From Leptotrichia sp. oral taxon 215 (GTDB taxonomy: Bacteria; Fusobacteriota; Fusobacteriia; Fusobacteriales; Leptotrichiaceae): a stretch of DNA of 8,868 bases. The DNA lies in NCBI GenBank assembly GCA_905371725.1, contig CAJPML010000025.1, positions 1 to 8,868 on the forward strand, in the 5' to 3' direction. The notes beneath the pieces are model-generated. The model ran no database searches. It saw only the letters and a list, made by a program, of their open reading frames with translations, and was not told the DNA's origin. Below, piece after piece: positions 1-5,737 of this stretch (positions are counted from its first letter, which is position 1; each line of letters starts with the position of its first letter). The position numbers were made by a program, and so were the translations under genes.

Positions 1-261
1 CAAATAATCATATCCAAACATTAGTGTATACTCTTCCAAAGCAGAAGAATAATACATGTATTTATCTTTATTACTAGTATAAAAAGCTAAAAATTTCTTT
101 AATTTCTCATTATCCTTATTTGAAAAATCTATTTTTTTTATCCCATTGTAATCTGATTTTTCAGTTTTTTTATTTTCTTCAGTTGTATTTTTATCATTTC
201 CACAGCTTGATAAAATACAGATACTCAACATCAAAAATAGTATTACTTTTATCTTCTGCAT
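1..261 (-). CDS. Putative lipoprotein, N-terminal 87 codons (cut by window edge)
   Basis: Reading leftwards from ATG at 259-261 gives an open frame that runs off the window edge without a stop. The protein begins MQKIKVILFLMLSICILSSC, a classic lipoprotein signal: basic N-end, hydrophobic core, then lipobox L-S-S-C with the lipidated Cys at residue 20. It should therefore be exported by Sec, lipidated by Lgt and cleaved by signal peptidase II. Residues 21-37 are a hydrophilic Asn/Lys/Glu linker, and the rest (about 40-87) is Lys- and Tyr-rich with no motif I recognise. A strong Shine-Dalgarno, GGAGG, lies 5 bases before the ATG. The start is only 15 bases after the gatA stop, so the two are probably co-transcribed. 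The function is unknown, and the missing C-terminal part may hold the real domain. Confidence 0.8.
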   Translation of the reverse strand, partial: MQKIKVILFLMLSICILSSCGNDKNTTEENKKTEKSDYNGIKKIDFSNKDNEKLKKFLAFYTSNKDKYMYYSSALEEYTLMFGYDYL

Positions 262-276
262 TTTTCCTCCAATTTT

Positions 277-1740
277 TTAAAGTTCCGGATATTCTATTTT
301 CCCTCTTGCTTCTTCAAATTTATGGGAAACATTAAATAGTAAATCTTCCCTGAAATAATTCCCAATCAGCTGTATTCCTACAGGAAGACCATTTACAAAT
401 CCTGCTGGAACTGAGATTGCAGGAACTCCTGCCATATTTATTGAAACAGTGTAAATATCTGCAAGATACATCTGTACAGGATCTGCATTCTTTTCTCCTT
501 TTTTAAAGGCTGTCGTAGGAGAAACAGGAGTCAATATAATGTCAACTTCATTTAATGCCTTCTCAAAGTCCTCTTTTATAAGTCTTCTTACCTGTGAGGC
601 CTTTTTATAGTATGCATCGTAAAATCCTGAACTTAGCACATAGTTTCCTATCATTATTCTTCTCTTTACTTCAGGCCCAAATCCTTCGCTTCTTGATTTT
701 ACATACATTTTTTCTATATTTTCATCACTTTTTCTTACACCGTATCTTACACCATCATATCTTGAAAGATTTGATGCCGCTTCTGCCGATGAAATTATAT
801 AATAAGTTGATATTGCATATTTTGTATAAGGCAATGACACTTCCTTTACTTCAGCTCCAAGTTTTTTCAGCTGTGCCACAGCTTTATCCACAACTTCTTT
901 TATATCCTTATCCAGATCTTCTGTGAAATATTCTTTAGGAAGTCCTATTTTTAGACCTTTCAAATCATTATTCAGGCTTTTCAGATAGTCAGGCACTTCA
1001 ATTTCTGCCGTTGTAGGATCTTTTTCATCATAACCTGATATTATCTGCATAATTCTTGCCAGATCTTCAGTTGATTTTGCCAATGCACCTATCTGGTCAA
1101 GGGAAGAACCGAAGGCCATAAGTCCATATCTTGATACTCTTCCATACGTCGGCTTTATTCCTACTGTTCCTGTAAGGCTCGCAGGCTGTCTTATACTTCC
1201 CCCTGTGTCAGTTCCCAATGCTATTGGAACCATCTGTGCAGCCACTGCAGCAGCCGATCCTCCGCTGCTTCCTCCCGGCACTCTATCCAATGCCCATGGA
1301 TTTGAAGCGGGCTTTATTGATGAATTTTCATTTGATGACCCCATTGCAAATTCATCCATGTTCGCTTTTCCTATTATTGGAACTCCTGCCTTTTTAAGCC
1401 TTTCCACTACTGTAGCATCGTATACTCCTTCGTAATTTTTAAGAATCTGTGATGAAGCAGTTGTCAAATCTCCTTTTGAAAGGATGTTATCCTTCAGTGC
1501 CACAGGAACTCCAAATAACAATGTACTGTCGTAATCTTTTCTTTTATCTTCATTATTATCATTATCATATTTTTTTGCACTTTCCAGTGACTTTTCATTT
1601 AAAACGCTTGAAAATGCTCCTATTTTATCTTCCAGCGAGTCTATTCTCTGTAAAAATTCCCTTGTTACTTCTTCAGATGTAACTTCTTTATTTTTTATCA
1701 TTTCAGCTATTTCACTGGCTGTTTTTCCGTATAAACTCAT
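277..1740 (-). CDS. gatA: Glutamyl-/aspartyl-tRNA(Gln/Asn) amidotransferase subunit A
   Basis: GatA is the glutaminase subunit of the GatCAB complex. It releases ammonia from glutamine, which is channelled to GatB to amidate misacylated Glu-tRNA(Gln) or Asp-tRNA(Asn) in the cytosol. The 487-aa product has the usual family length and the full amidase signature. The Ser-cisSer-Lys triad is visible: K83 in VALKDNI, S158 in GGSSGGSAAA and S182 in GTDTGGSIRQP, with the 24-residue spacing between serines seen in studied GatA proteins. The start at 1740 is supported by AGGTGG upstream and by the typical MSLYGKTASEI N-terminus. It follows gatC by 64 bases. gatB does not follow; a lipoprotein gene does, so gatB must lie elsewhere. 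The gene is less AT-rich than the kinase gene upstream, as expected for a conserved, well-expressed gene. Confidence 0.97.
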   Translation of the reverse strand: MSLYGKTASEIAEMIKNKEVTSEEVTREFLQRIDSLEDKIGAFSSVLNEKSLESAKKYDNDNNEDKRKDYDSTLLFGVPVALKDNILSKGDLTTASSQILKNYEGVYDATVVERLKKAGVPIIGKANMDEFAMGSSNENSSIKPASNPWALDRVPGGSSGGSAAAVAAQMVPIALGTDTGGSIRQPASLTGTVGIKPTYGRVSRYGLMAFGSSLDQIGALAKSTEDLARIMQIISGYDEKDPTTAEIEVPDYLKSLNNDLKGLKIGLPKEYFTEDLDKDIKEVVDKAVAQLKKLGAEVKEVSLPYTKYAISTYYIISSAEAASNLSRYDGVRYGVRKSDENIEKMYVKSRSEGFGPEVKRRIMIGNYVLSSGFYDAYYKKASQVRRLIKEDFEKALNEVDIILTPVSPTTAFKKGEKNADPVQMYLADIYTVSINMAGVPAISVPAGFVNGLPVGIQLIGNYFREDLLFNVSHKFEEARGKIEYPEL

Positions 1741-1781
1741 TTTTCCACCTTTCTTTTTCCTAATCCCACCAAAAGTACCAA
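1737..1781 (-). other. Possible 14-codon leader ORF overlapping the gatA start
   Basis: In the gatC-gatA gap, an AAGGAG Shine-Dalgarno (1791-1796) has no gatA start near it, but 9 bases downstream lies TTG (1779-1781). This opens a frame encoding MVLLVGLGKRKVEK, and its TGA stop (1737-1739) overlaps the gatA ATG as ATGA. The arrangement would suit translational coupling into gatA. The TTG start is uncommon and the spacing slightly long, so chance is quite possible. It is recorded because it explains an otherwise orphan ribosome-binding sequence. Confidence 0.2.
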
Positions 1782-1804
1782 TATCTTCCTCTCCTTCAAA
1801 GAAA

Positions 1805-2104
1805 CTAATTATCAGCGTTTTCTCCTACAACTTTTGGTACAATTATAAATTCATCATCGCTGTTTGGCGCATTTTTCAGGATATCCTTTTTAATTCCACT
1901 ATCCCTGACAATATCTTTTCTTAGCACATCTTTTAAATCCAGCACGTTAAACAATGGTTCAACTTCACTCGTATCAACGCTGTTCAGCTCTTCCATGTGG
2001 TCAAAAATTTTATTAAGGTCTGTCCTGAACTTTTCAATTTCATTTTCTGAAAATTCCAGCTTTGACAATTTTGCTATTTTTAAAACATCTTCTTTGCTCA
2101 GCAT
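1805..2104 (-). CDS. gatC: Glutamyl-/aspartyl-tRNA(Gln/Asn) amidotransferase subunit C
   Basis: GatC is the small non-catalytic subunit that wraps around and stabilises the GatA-GatB pair in the GatCAB amidotransferase. The 99-aa product matches the family length and shows the typical opening VLKIAKLSKLEFSENEIEKF (helical N-terminal half). The middle reads FDHMEELNSVDTSEVEPLFN, and the V-x-P motif there is diagnostic of GatC. A charged C-terminal tail follows. The start at 2104 is fixed by a strong AAGGAG with 5-base spacing (2110-2115), which lies inside the coding region of the preceding kinase gene. The gatC ATG overlaps the kinase stop in ATGCTGA, a 7-base overlap, so translation may be coupled to the kinase. 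gatA follows after 64 bases. Identification is secure; only the unusual upstream partner is odd. Confidence 0.95.
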   Translation of the reverse strand: MLSKEDVLKIAKLSKLEFSENEIEKFRTDLNKIFDHMEELNSVDTSEVEPLFNVLDLKDVLRKDIVRDSGIKKDILKNAPNSDDEFIIVPKVVGENADN

Positions 2105-2691
2105 TTTTTCTCCTTCATCAATTTATTTTTGATTGTGTTTTTTATCCAATCTGGTAATTTATCTGATATCTTTACTATTCTTTTATTTATTATTTTTACA
2201 ACTAATCTGAATTTTTCTGTGTTATCATAAATCGTAACATTATCAAACTTATCCAAAATTTTTTCTAAATTTCTTATTGATTCATAATATCTTCTATCTA
2301 CAATTTCATCAGGAATATCATGTCCTCCCATAGCTACTCTCTTTTTTATTCTTTTTTTTGCAATTTCCGAATTTTCAACTCCTATATAAAACAGATGCAA
2401 TTTATAATTTTCAGATTTTATTTTATCAATTAATTTTAATATTGTTTTTCCTGTAAGTGTAGTCTCTTCATTAAATGAAAATCCTTTTTTAAGATAGTTA
2501 TTTCTTAATTTAACAGCAATTTTAGCTGCTTTTATTTGATCTAATTCACTTTCCCATTTTCCAAATTCTTTTACTATTTCATCACTATTTATCCTAAATG
2601 ATTTTTTTATATTTTCATCAATTATATTAAATAAAGTAGATTTGCCAGCTCCATTAACTCCTGCAAATAAATAAAAATCTTTTTTCTTCAT
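2098..2691 (-). CDS. Zeta-toxin-like P-loop kinase (COG4185-type predicted ATPase)
   Basis: A 197-aa P-loop NTPase. Walker A is near the N-terminus (GVNGAGKST, residues 11-19, K17). It is followed by a NSDEI motif (35-39, D37), FNEETTLTG (73-81) and the distinctive RVAMGGHDIPDEIVDRRYY region (118-136) leading to RNLEKIL and IYDNT. This order is typical of zeta-toxin-family or COG4185 kinases, often annotated as predicted ABC-type ATPase although they are not transporters. Studied zeta toxins phosphorylate UDP-N-acetylglucosamine and block wall synthesis; whether this branch shares that substrate is not known. Its ATG directly abuts the stop of the 66-aa upstream gene (TAAATG), as in toxin-antitoxin pairs, with AGGGG as ribosome-binding site. 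Its stop overlaps gatC. It is markedly AT-rich (9 of 60 bases are G/C at 2581-2640, 11 of 60 at 2161-2220), suggesting acquisition or low expression. It looks intact. Confidence 0.85.
   Translation of the reverse strand: MKKKDFYLFAGVNGAGKSTLFNIIDENIKKSFRINSDEIVKEFGKWESELDQIKAAKIAVKLRNNYLKKGFSFNEETTLTGKTILKLIDKIKSENYKLHLFYIGVENSEIAKKRIKKRVAMGGHDIPDEIVDRRYYESIRNLEKILDKFDNVTIYDNTEKFRLVVKIINKRIVKISDKLPDWIKNTIKNKLMKEKKC
2110..2115 (-). promoter_or_regulatory. Strong gatC ribosome-binding site inside the kinase gene
   Basis: AAGGAG on the minus strand, 5 bases before the gatC ATG and within the last codons of the zeta-like kinase. It decides the gatC start. It also means gatC can be translated independently, whatever the rate of ribosome arrival from the kinase. 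Confidence 0.75.
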
Positions 2692-2892
2692 TTAGAATAC
2701 CCCTTTTTCAATCATCTCTTCCTGTTTGATTTGTATTATCAAATCCTGTAGTTTTATATAGAAATCAATATCTTCAGGTTTTTCTGTATTTTCAAGTATT
2801 CTATTAAAATCTTCATAACTTAGATTTCTTATTAAATCCTGAAATTCCAATTTTTTTATCTGATCTTCTGAAAACAATTCTCTTAGTTTCAT
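2692..2892 (-). CDS. Small acidic protein, candidate antitoxin of the zeta-like kinase
   Basis: This 66-aa protein belongs to no family I can name. It is rich in Glu, Asp, Leu, Ile and Lys with few helix breakers, so it is probably two or three helices. There is no DNA-binding motif, signal or membrane segment. The start is supported by AGAGGTG about 8 bases upstream. Its stop abuts the kinase ATG (TAAATG), and both genes share the same low GC, which points to a bicistronic unit in antitoxin-then-toxin order. The epsilon antitoxin of the classical epsilon-zeta pair is a three-helix protein of about 90 aa that blocks the zeta nucleotide pocket. This one is shorter and shows no obvious sequence match, so an antitoxin role is inferred from position and size alone. 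Confidence 0.65.
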   Translation of the reverse strand: MKLRELFSEDQIKKLEFQDLIRNLSYEDFNRILENTEKPEDIDFYIKLQDLIIQIKQEEMIEKGVF

Positions 2893-2920
2893 AATCTTTT
2901 CACCTCTATATTGATACTTT

Positions 2921-2949
2921 ATTTAAATTTTTATATAATTAAAGTTCAA
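2921..2949 (-). promoter_or_regulatory. Possible promoter for the small-protein/kinase/gatCA unit
   Basis: In the 82-base gap after the phosphatase gene, TTGAAC (2944-2949) and TTAAAT (2921-2926) are separated by 17 bases. These match the sigma-70 consensus at 4 or 5 of 6 positions in the -35 box and 4 of 6 in the -10 box. A start a few bases downstream would give a leader of roughly 20-25 bases with AGAGGTG before the ATG. In such AT-rich DNA a match of this quality can arise by chance. Confidence 0.35.
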
Positions 2950-2974
2950 TCTATTCTGTACTCTCTTCCCCCCA

Positions 2975-3616
2975 TCAAGAGTTTCTCCACTCCAATATCT
3001 CATTAAAGCTATCAAACTCAAGAAAGTCAATCTTTTCTTCCATACAGAACTTAACAGCTCTTGTTCCTTTCCTTACAAAAACAAAATCTGCTGCTTCCAT
3101 TGCCCTATAATCAGATGGACCGTCACCTGCAAAAATTACTTTGTATCCCTTTTTCTGATAATTTTCCACAGCTTCCTTCTTATCTACTCCATAATACATT
3201 TCCTTGTCCAGAAATGGATTTGTAATCTTTATTCTGTTTCCATCAAAATTGATGTCATTAGAAATAATGTCATCATCTGTCAAATTTATATTATACTTCA
3301 AAAGCGAGCCTTGTATATTAAGCCTCGTTCCTGCACTTACTATTTTAAATTCCACACCACTTTCGACAAAATTCTTAAAACTCTCATCTATTGTAACATT
3401 TTTATCAAGGGTTTCTATATATTCTTCCTTCGTTATATTTAACGATTCCAGCCCAAATATGACAAATTCCCTCATGGTTATATCACCATTTCTGTACCGT
3501 TCCCTTATAATCTTTTTATACTCAGGATTATGAGTTTCGAGCAATGTATCTGTTGAATCTTTTCTACTTATGGTAACATCGAAATCTATTAAAAATATAA
3601 CTTTATTTTCCGCCAT
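2975..3616 (-). CDS. HAD-superfamily phosphatase, MtnX/SerB-like
   Basis: A 213-aa HAD hydrolase of the phosphoserine-phosphatase-like (HAD-IB) group. Motif I is DFDVTIS with nucleophile D11 and acid/base D13, motif II is S94 in KIVSAGT, motif III is the K146/K147 pair in VDKKEAV, and motif IV is GDGPSD (164-169, D165 and D169). The helical cap lies between motifs I and II (about 20-80). The overall layout resembles MtnX (COG4359), the 2-hydroxy-3-keto-5-methylthiopentenyl-1-phosphate phosphatase of methionine salvage, but no other salvage gene is nearby, so the substrate is unproven. V14 replaces the Gly common after D-x-D in this group. The start at 3616 has TGGAG upstream. It follows the pseudouridine synthase by 50 bases, a gap that holds a palindrome and possible promoter. 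It is cytosolic, with no signal sequence. Confidence 0.85.
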   Translation of the reverse strand: MAENKVIFLIDFDVTISRKDSTDTLLETHNPEYKKIIRERYRNGDITMREFVIFGLESLNITKEEYIETLDKNVTIDESFKNFVESGVEFKIVSAGTRLNIQGSLLKYNINLTDDDIISNDINFDGNRIKITNPFLDKEMYYGVDKKEAVENYQKKGYKVIFAGDGPSDYRAMEAADFVFVRKGTRAVKFCMEEKIDFLEFDSFNEILEWRNS

Positions 3617-3641
3617 TAATTTTCTCCAAAATTCATTTCTA

Positions 3642-3671
3642 AATATAGCTGTAAAATTTACAGTTTCTAAA
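3642..3671 (-). promoter_or_regulatory. Possible promoter with a palindromic operator in its spacer
   Basis: Minus strand, upstream of the phosphatase: TTTAGA (3666-3671, overlapping the stop of the preceding gene), 18 bases, then TATATT (3642-3647, 5 of 6 matches to TATAAT). The spacer contains the perfect 15-base palindrome CTGTAAATTTTACAG (3649-3663). The predicted leader is about 20 bases and includes TGGAG before the ATG. The box positions are suggestive, and the -35 match is only 4 of 6. Confidence 0.35.
3649..3663. repeat. Perfect 15-base inverted repeat (possible operator)
   Basis: CTGTAAAATTTACAG on the plus strand has two 7-base arms that match exactly around a single central base. 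It is the cleanest palindrome I noticed in the intergenic DNA of the window. As RNA it could only form a 6-pair stem with a 3-base loop, and no T-run follows in the direction of transcription, so a terminator is unlikely. A dimeric repressor site fits better. I do not recognise it as the box of a known regulator. Confidence 0.5.
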
Positions 3672-4353
3672 GATTTTTCAGATACTTAATCTCTTCTTCT
3701 GTCAAAGCTCTGTAGTGCCCCACTTCCAAAGTTCCAAGAGACAGTTCTCCCACTTTTACTCTTTTCAGGGATTTGATTTCATACCCTAGTGTTTCAAGCA
3801 TTTTTCTTATCTGTCTGTTTCTTCCTTCAAAGATTGCTATTCTTATCTCTCGCCTGTCGATTATTTTTACCTTTGCAGGTGCTGTTCTTCTTCCTTCTAT
3901 TACAACTCCATGTTTTAATGCTTCCACATGATCATCTGTAATTTCCTTGTCTAATCTTGCAATATAGCTTTTGTAAAGTTTTTTGCTTGGATGCATAACA
4001 TGGTTATAGATATCTCCGTCATTGCTTATTATTATAAGTCCCTCTGTCATATAGTCAAGTCTTCCATATGTGTACAGACGTTTTTTAGATTTTATATAAT
4101 CTATAGCAAGTTTTCTTCCAAACTTATCTTCACTCGAACATATTACTCTCTTAGGTTTATTTAACATGTAATATTCATAACTTGTATTGATTTTTACCCT
4201 TTCTCCGTCAACCTTTACAACATCTTCAGGAGAAACTTCCATACCTATTACTGCTTCATGCTTATTTACAGTAACTCTTCCTTCCTTAATCATTTCATCA
4301 GCTTTTCTTCTCGAACACACTCCTGCATCAGCTATAAATTTATTTAATCTCAT
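3667..4353 (-). CDS. rluB: RsuA/RluB/E/F-family rRNA pseudouridine synthase
   Basis: The protein (228 aa) converts a uridine in ribosomal RNA to pseudouridine. An N-terminal S4 RNA-binding domain (about 1-50, MRLNKFIADAGVCSRRKADE) is followed by the catalytic domain with the signature GRLDYMTEGLIIISNDG (97-113). Its catalytic Asp is D100. The C-terminal family motif EGRNRQIRKML (about 176-186) is also present. In Gram-positive and related bacteria the gene beside scpB is usually the RluB type acting on helix 90 of 23S rRNA, and that neighbourhood is the main ground for the symbol. RsuA or RluF specificity cannot be excluded from sequence alone. The ATG lies within the end of scpB (14-base overlap), with GAGGT as ribosome-binding site, so the two are translationally linked. 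No residue of the signature is missing. Confidence 0.9.
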   Translation of the reverse strand: MRLNKFIADAGVCSRRKADEMIKEGRVTVNKHEAVIGMEVSPEDVVKVDGERVKINTSYEYYMLNKPKRVICSSEDKFGRKLAIDYIKSKKRLYTYGRLDYMTEGLIIISNDGDIYNHVMHPSKKLYKSYIARLDKEITDDHVEALKHGVVIEGRRTAPAKVKIIDRREIRIAIFEGRNRQIRKMLETLGYEIKSLKRVKVGELSLGTLEVGHYRALTEEEIKYLKNL

Positions 4354-4972
4354 TTTCTACCTCTACATTTTCTTTTTTATCTATTTCCTTAATTTCGTCT
4401 ATTATACACGGTTCTTCAGAACTCTTATCTTCATTTTCCTTATAAAGCAGCTCTATTTTTTCATACTTGCTATACCCTGGAAGTTCTGATTTTTCAGTAA
4501 TATTCAAATAACTGTAAAAATCTTCAGTAACTTCATAAAGATTAGGAGTTCCTATTGCCTTCTTTTTTCCCGAGATGTAAATAAGATTTTTTTCCAATAA
4601 ATTTGCCATGGTTTTTTCTACACTGACACCTTTTATCTGTTCAATTTCCCCTTTAGTAATAGGCCCTTTATAAGCAATGATTGCCAAAGTTTCCATTGTA
4701 GGTTTTGTCAATTTTTTTATTTTGAGTTCAGGATTAAAAAATTTTTTTACATCTTCGCCATATAAAGGATTGGAAACAAGAAATACTGCTCCATTTTCAA
4801 TCCTTATATTTATTCCGCTTTCTTTCCTTTTTTCCTTAAGCGTGGACAATATTTCCTTTGTTTCATCCAATGATAAACTATAAAACTTTGCCAACTCTTC
4901 TATCGTTAATGGTTCTTTAGAAAGAAATATCAATGTTTCCATCCTATTTGCAACATTTTCTGTTTTTTTCAT
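4340..4972 (-). CDS. scpB: Segregation and condensation protein B
   Basis: ScpB is the winged-helix partner of ScpA. A ScpB dimer binds the ScpA kleisin that closes the Smc ring, forming the condensin that compacts and separates chromosomes. The 210-aa protein shows two winged-helix domains, about 5-80 and 85-155. The hallmark second-domain sequence is TMETLAIIAYKGPITKGEIE (92-111), followed by QIKGVSVEKTMANLLEKNLI and GKKKAIGTPNLYEVTEDF. The last 50 residues are a highly charged Glu/Lys tail with no fold I can see. The start at 4972 has AGGA upstream and follows the mreB stop by 29 bases. The 3' end overlaps the pseudouridine synthase start by 14 bases. scpA, usually directly upstream of scpB, is absent; mreB sits in its place. 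Confidence 0.93.
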   Translation of the reverse strand: MKKTENVANRMETLIFLSKEPLTIEELAKFYSLSLDETKEILSTLKEKRKESGINIRIENGAVFLVSNPLYGEDVKKFFNPELKIKKLTKPTMETLAIIAYKGPITKGEIEQIKGVSVEKTMANLLEKNLIYISGKKKAIGTPNLYEVTEDFYSYLNITEKSELPGYSKYEKIELLYKENEDKSSEEPCIIDEIKEIDKKENVEVENEIK

Positions 4973-5001
4973 AATTTTTTCCTATTGTTTTAAATATAGA
5001 A

Positions 5002-5709
5002 CTAATACTCTACACTTGGAGAAATTATTATATTCTTATATCTGCTAAAGTCATCTAAAACTTTTGATATTCCGTTTACTACTGCGTGAATAGCATCATC
5101 ACTTACAGTTACTTTAAGTTTAAGCTCTTTTTCAATTTTTTCTTTTAATATTCTTATTCCTGCTCCTCCACCTGATAGGTAGATACCTGTTTCATATATA
5201 TCAGCTGCAACTTCAGGTTCTATTTCTTCCATTGTCAGTTTAATATCGTCTATTATAAGGTCAATATTTCTGTCAATAGCCGTGTCTATTTCTTCAGCTA
5301 CTATGTTAATACTTTTAGGAAGTCCTATTCCCAGTTCTCTACCTCTTATTTCAAATGTAGCATTTTTATCAGGCATGCTTATTGTATTTACTTTAAGTTC
5401 CTCAGCGGTTCTTTCTCCGATTAAAAGATTATGTTTTTCCTTAACATATTCCATTATATCTTCATTCAAGTGGTCTCCGGCAATTTTAACTGACTTCGAT
5501 ACAGCAGCTCCTCCTGATACAATAAAAGCTATTTCAGTAGTTCCTCCTCCTATATCAACAATTAAGTGACCTTTAGGTTGGAAGAGATCTATCCCTGCAC
5601 CAATTGCGGCAGCAACAGGTTCTTCTATAAGATACACTTCTCTTGCTCCTGCATCCTTTACAACTTCTACAACTGCTCTTCTTTCAACCTGAGTTACTCC
5701 ACTTGGCAC
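5002..5709 (-). CDS. mreB: MreB C-terminal fragment (about two thirds of the protein)
   Basis: This 3' portion of the split gene is open from 5748 downward. The coordinates given begin at the first GTG (5707-5709), which reads PSGVTQVERRAV after the start. It keeps the phosphate-2 loop, the ATPase Glu region (IEEPVAAAIG) and the adenosine loop. No Shine-Dalgarno precedes the GTG (the nearest AAGG is over 20 bases away), so independent initiation is doubtful. In the intact protein this GTG is simply Val-112. Confidence 0.7.
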   Translation of the reverse strand: MPSGVTQVERRAVVEVVKDAGAREVYLIEEPVAAAIGAGIDLFQPKGHLIVDIGGGTTEIAFIVSGGAAVSKSVKIAGDHLNEDIMEYVKEKHNLLIGERTAEELKVNTISMPDKNATFEIRGRELGIGLPKSINIVAEEIDTAIDRNIDLIIDDIKLTMEEIEPEVAADIYETGIYLSGGGAGIRILKEKIEKELKLKVTVSDDAIHAVVNGISKVLDDFSRYKNIIISPSVEY

Positions 5710-5737
5710 ACATATTATGACTCTTGCACTCTGAACC

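Noticed and set aside
120..335. Plus-strand open frame, 71 aa
   Set aside because: It lies antisense over the lipoprotein start and gatA end, is made almost only of Phe/Leu/Tyr, and has no ribosome-binding site. The same holds for the other plus-strand frames (for example 594-926, 1205-1435, 3204-3533, 5282-5569, 6848-7282, 8570-8797), which mirror the minus-strand genes.
2117..2150. Promoter for gatC inside the kinase gene (TTGGAT and a weak AT-rich -10)
   Set aside because: The -10 match is poor, and sequence of this kind is frequent in such AT-rich DNA, so I could not support it.
3649..3663. Palindrome as a rho-independent terminator of the pseudouridine synthase gene
   Set aside because: The stem would be only 6 mostly A-T pairs, and no T-run follows in the direction of transcription.
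5707..5709. GTG as a real start for a separate shorter MreB-like protein
   Set aside because: No Shine-Dalgarno precedes it, and the MreB reading frame continues upstream for another 13 codons to the A-run with conserved sequence (DKVQSARVIIC). It is an internal Val codon of the split gene.
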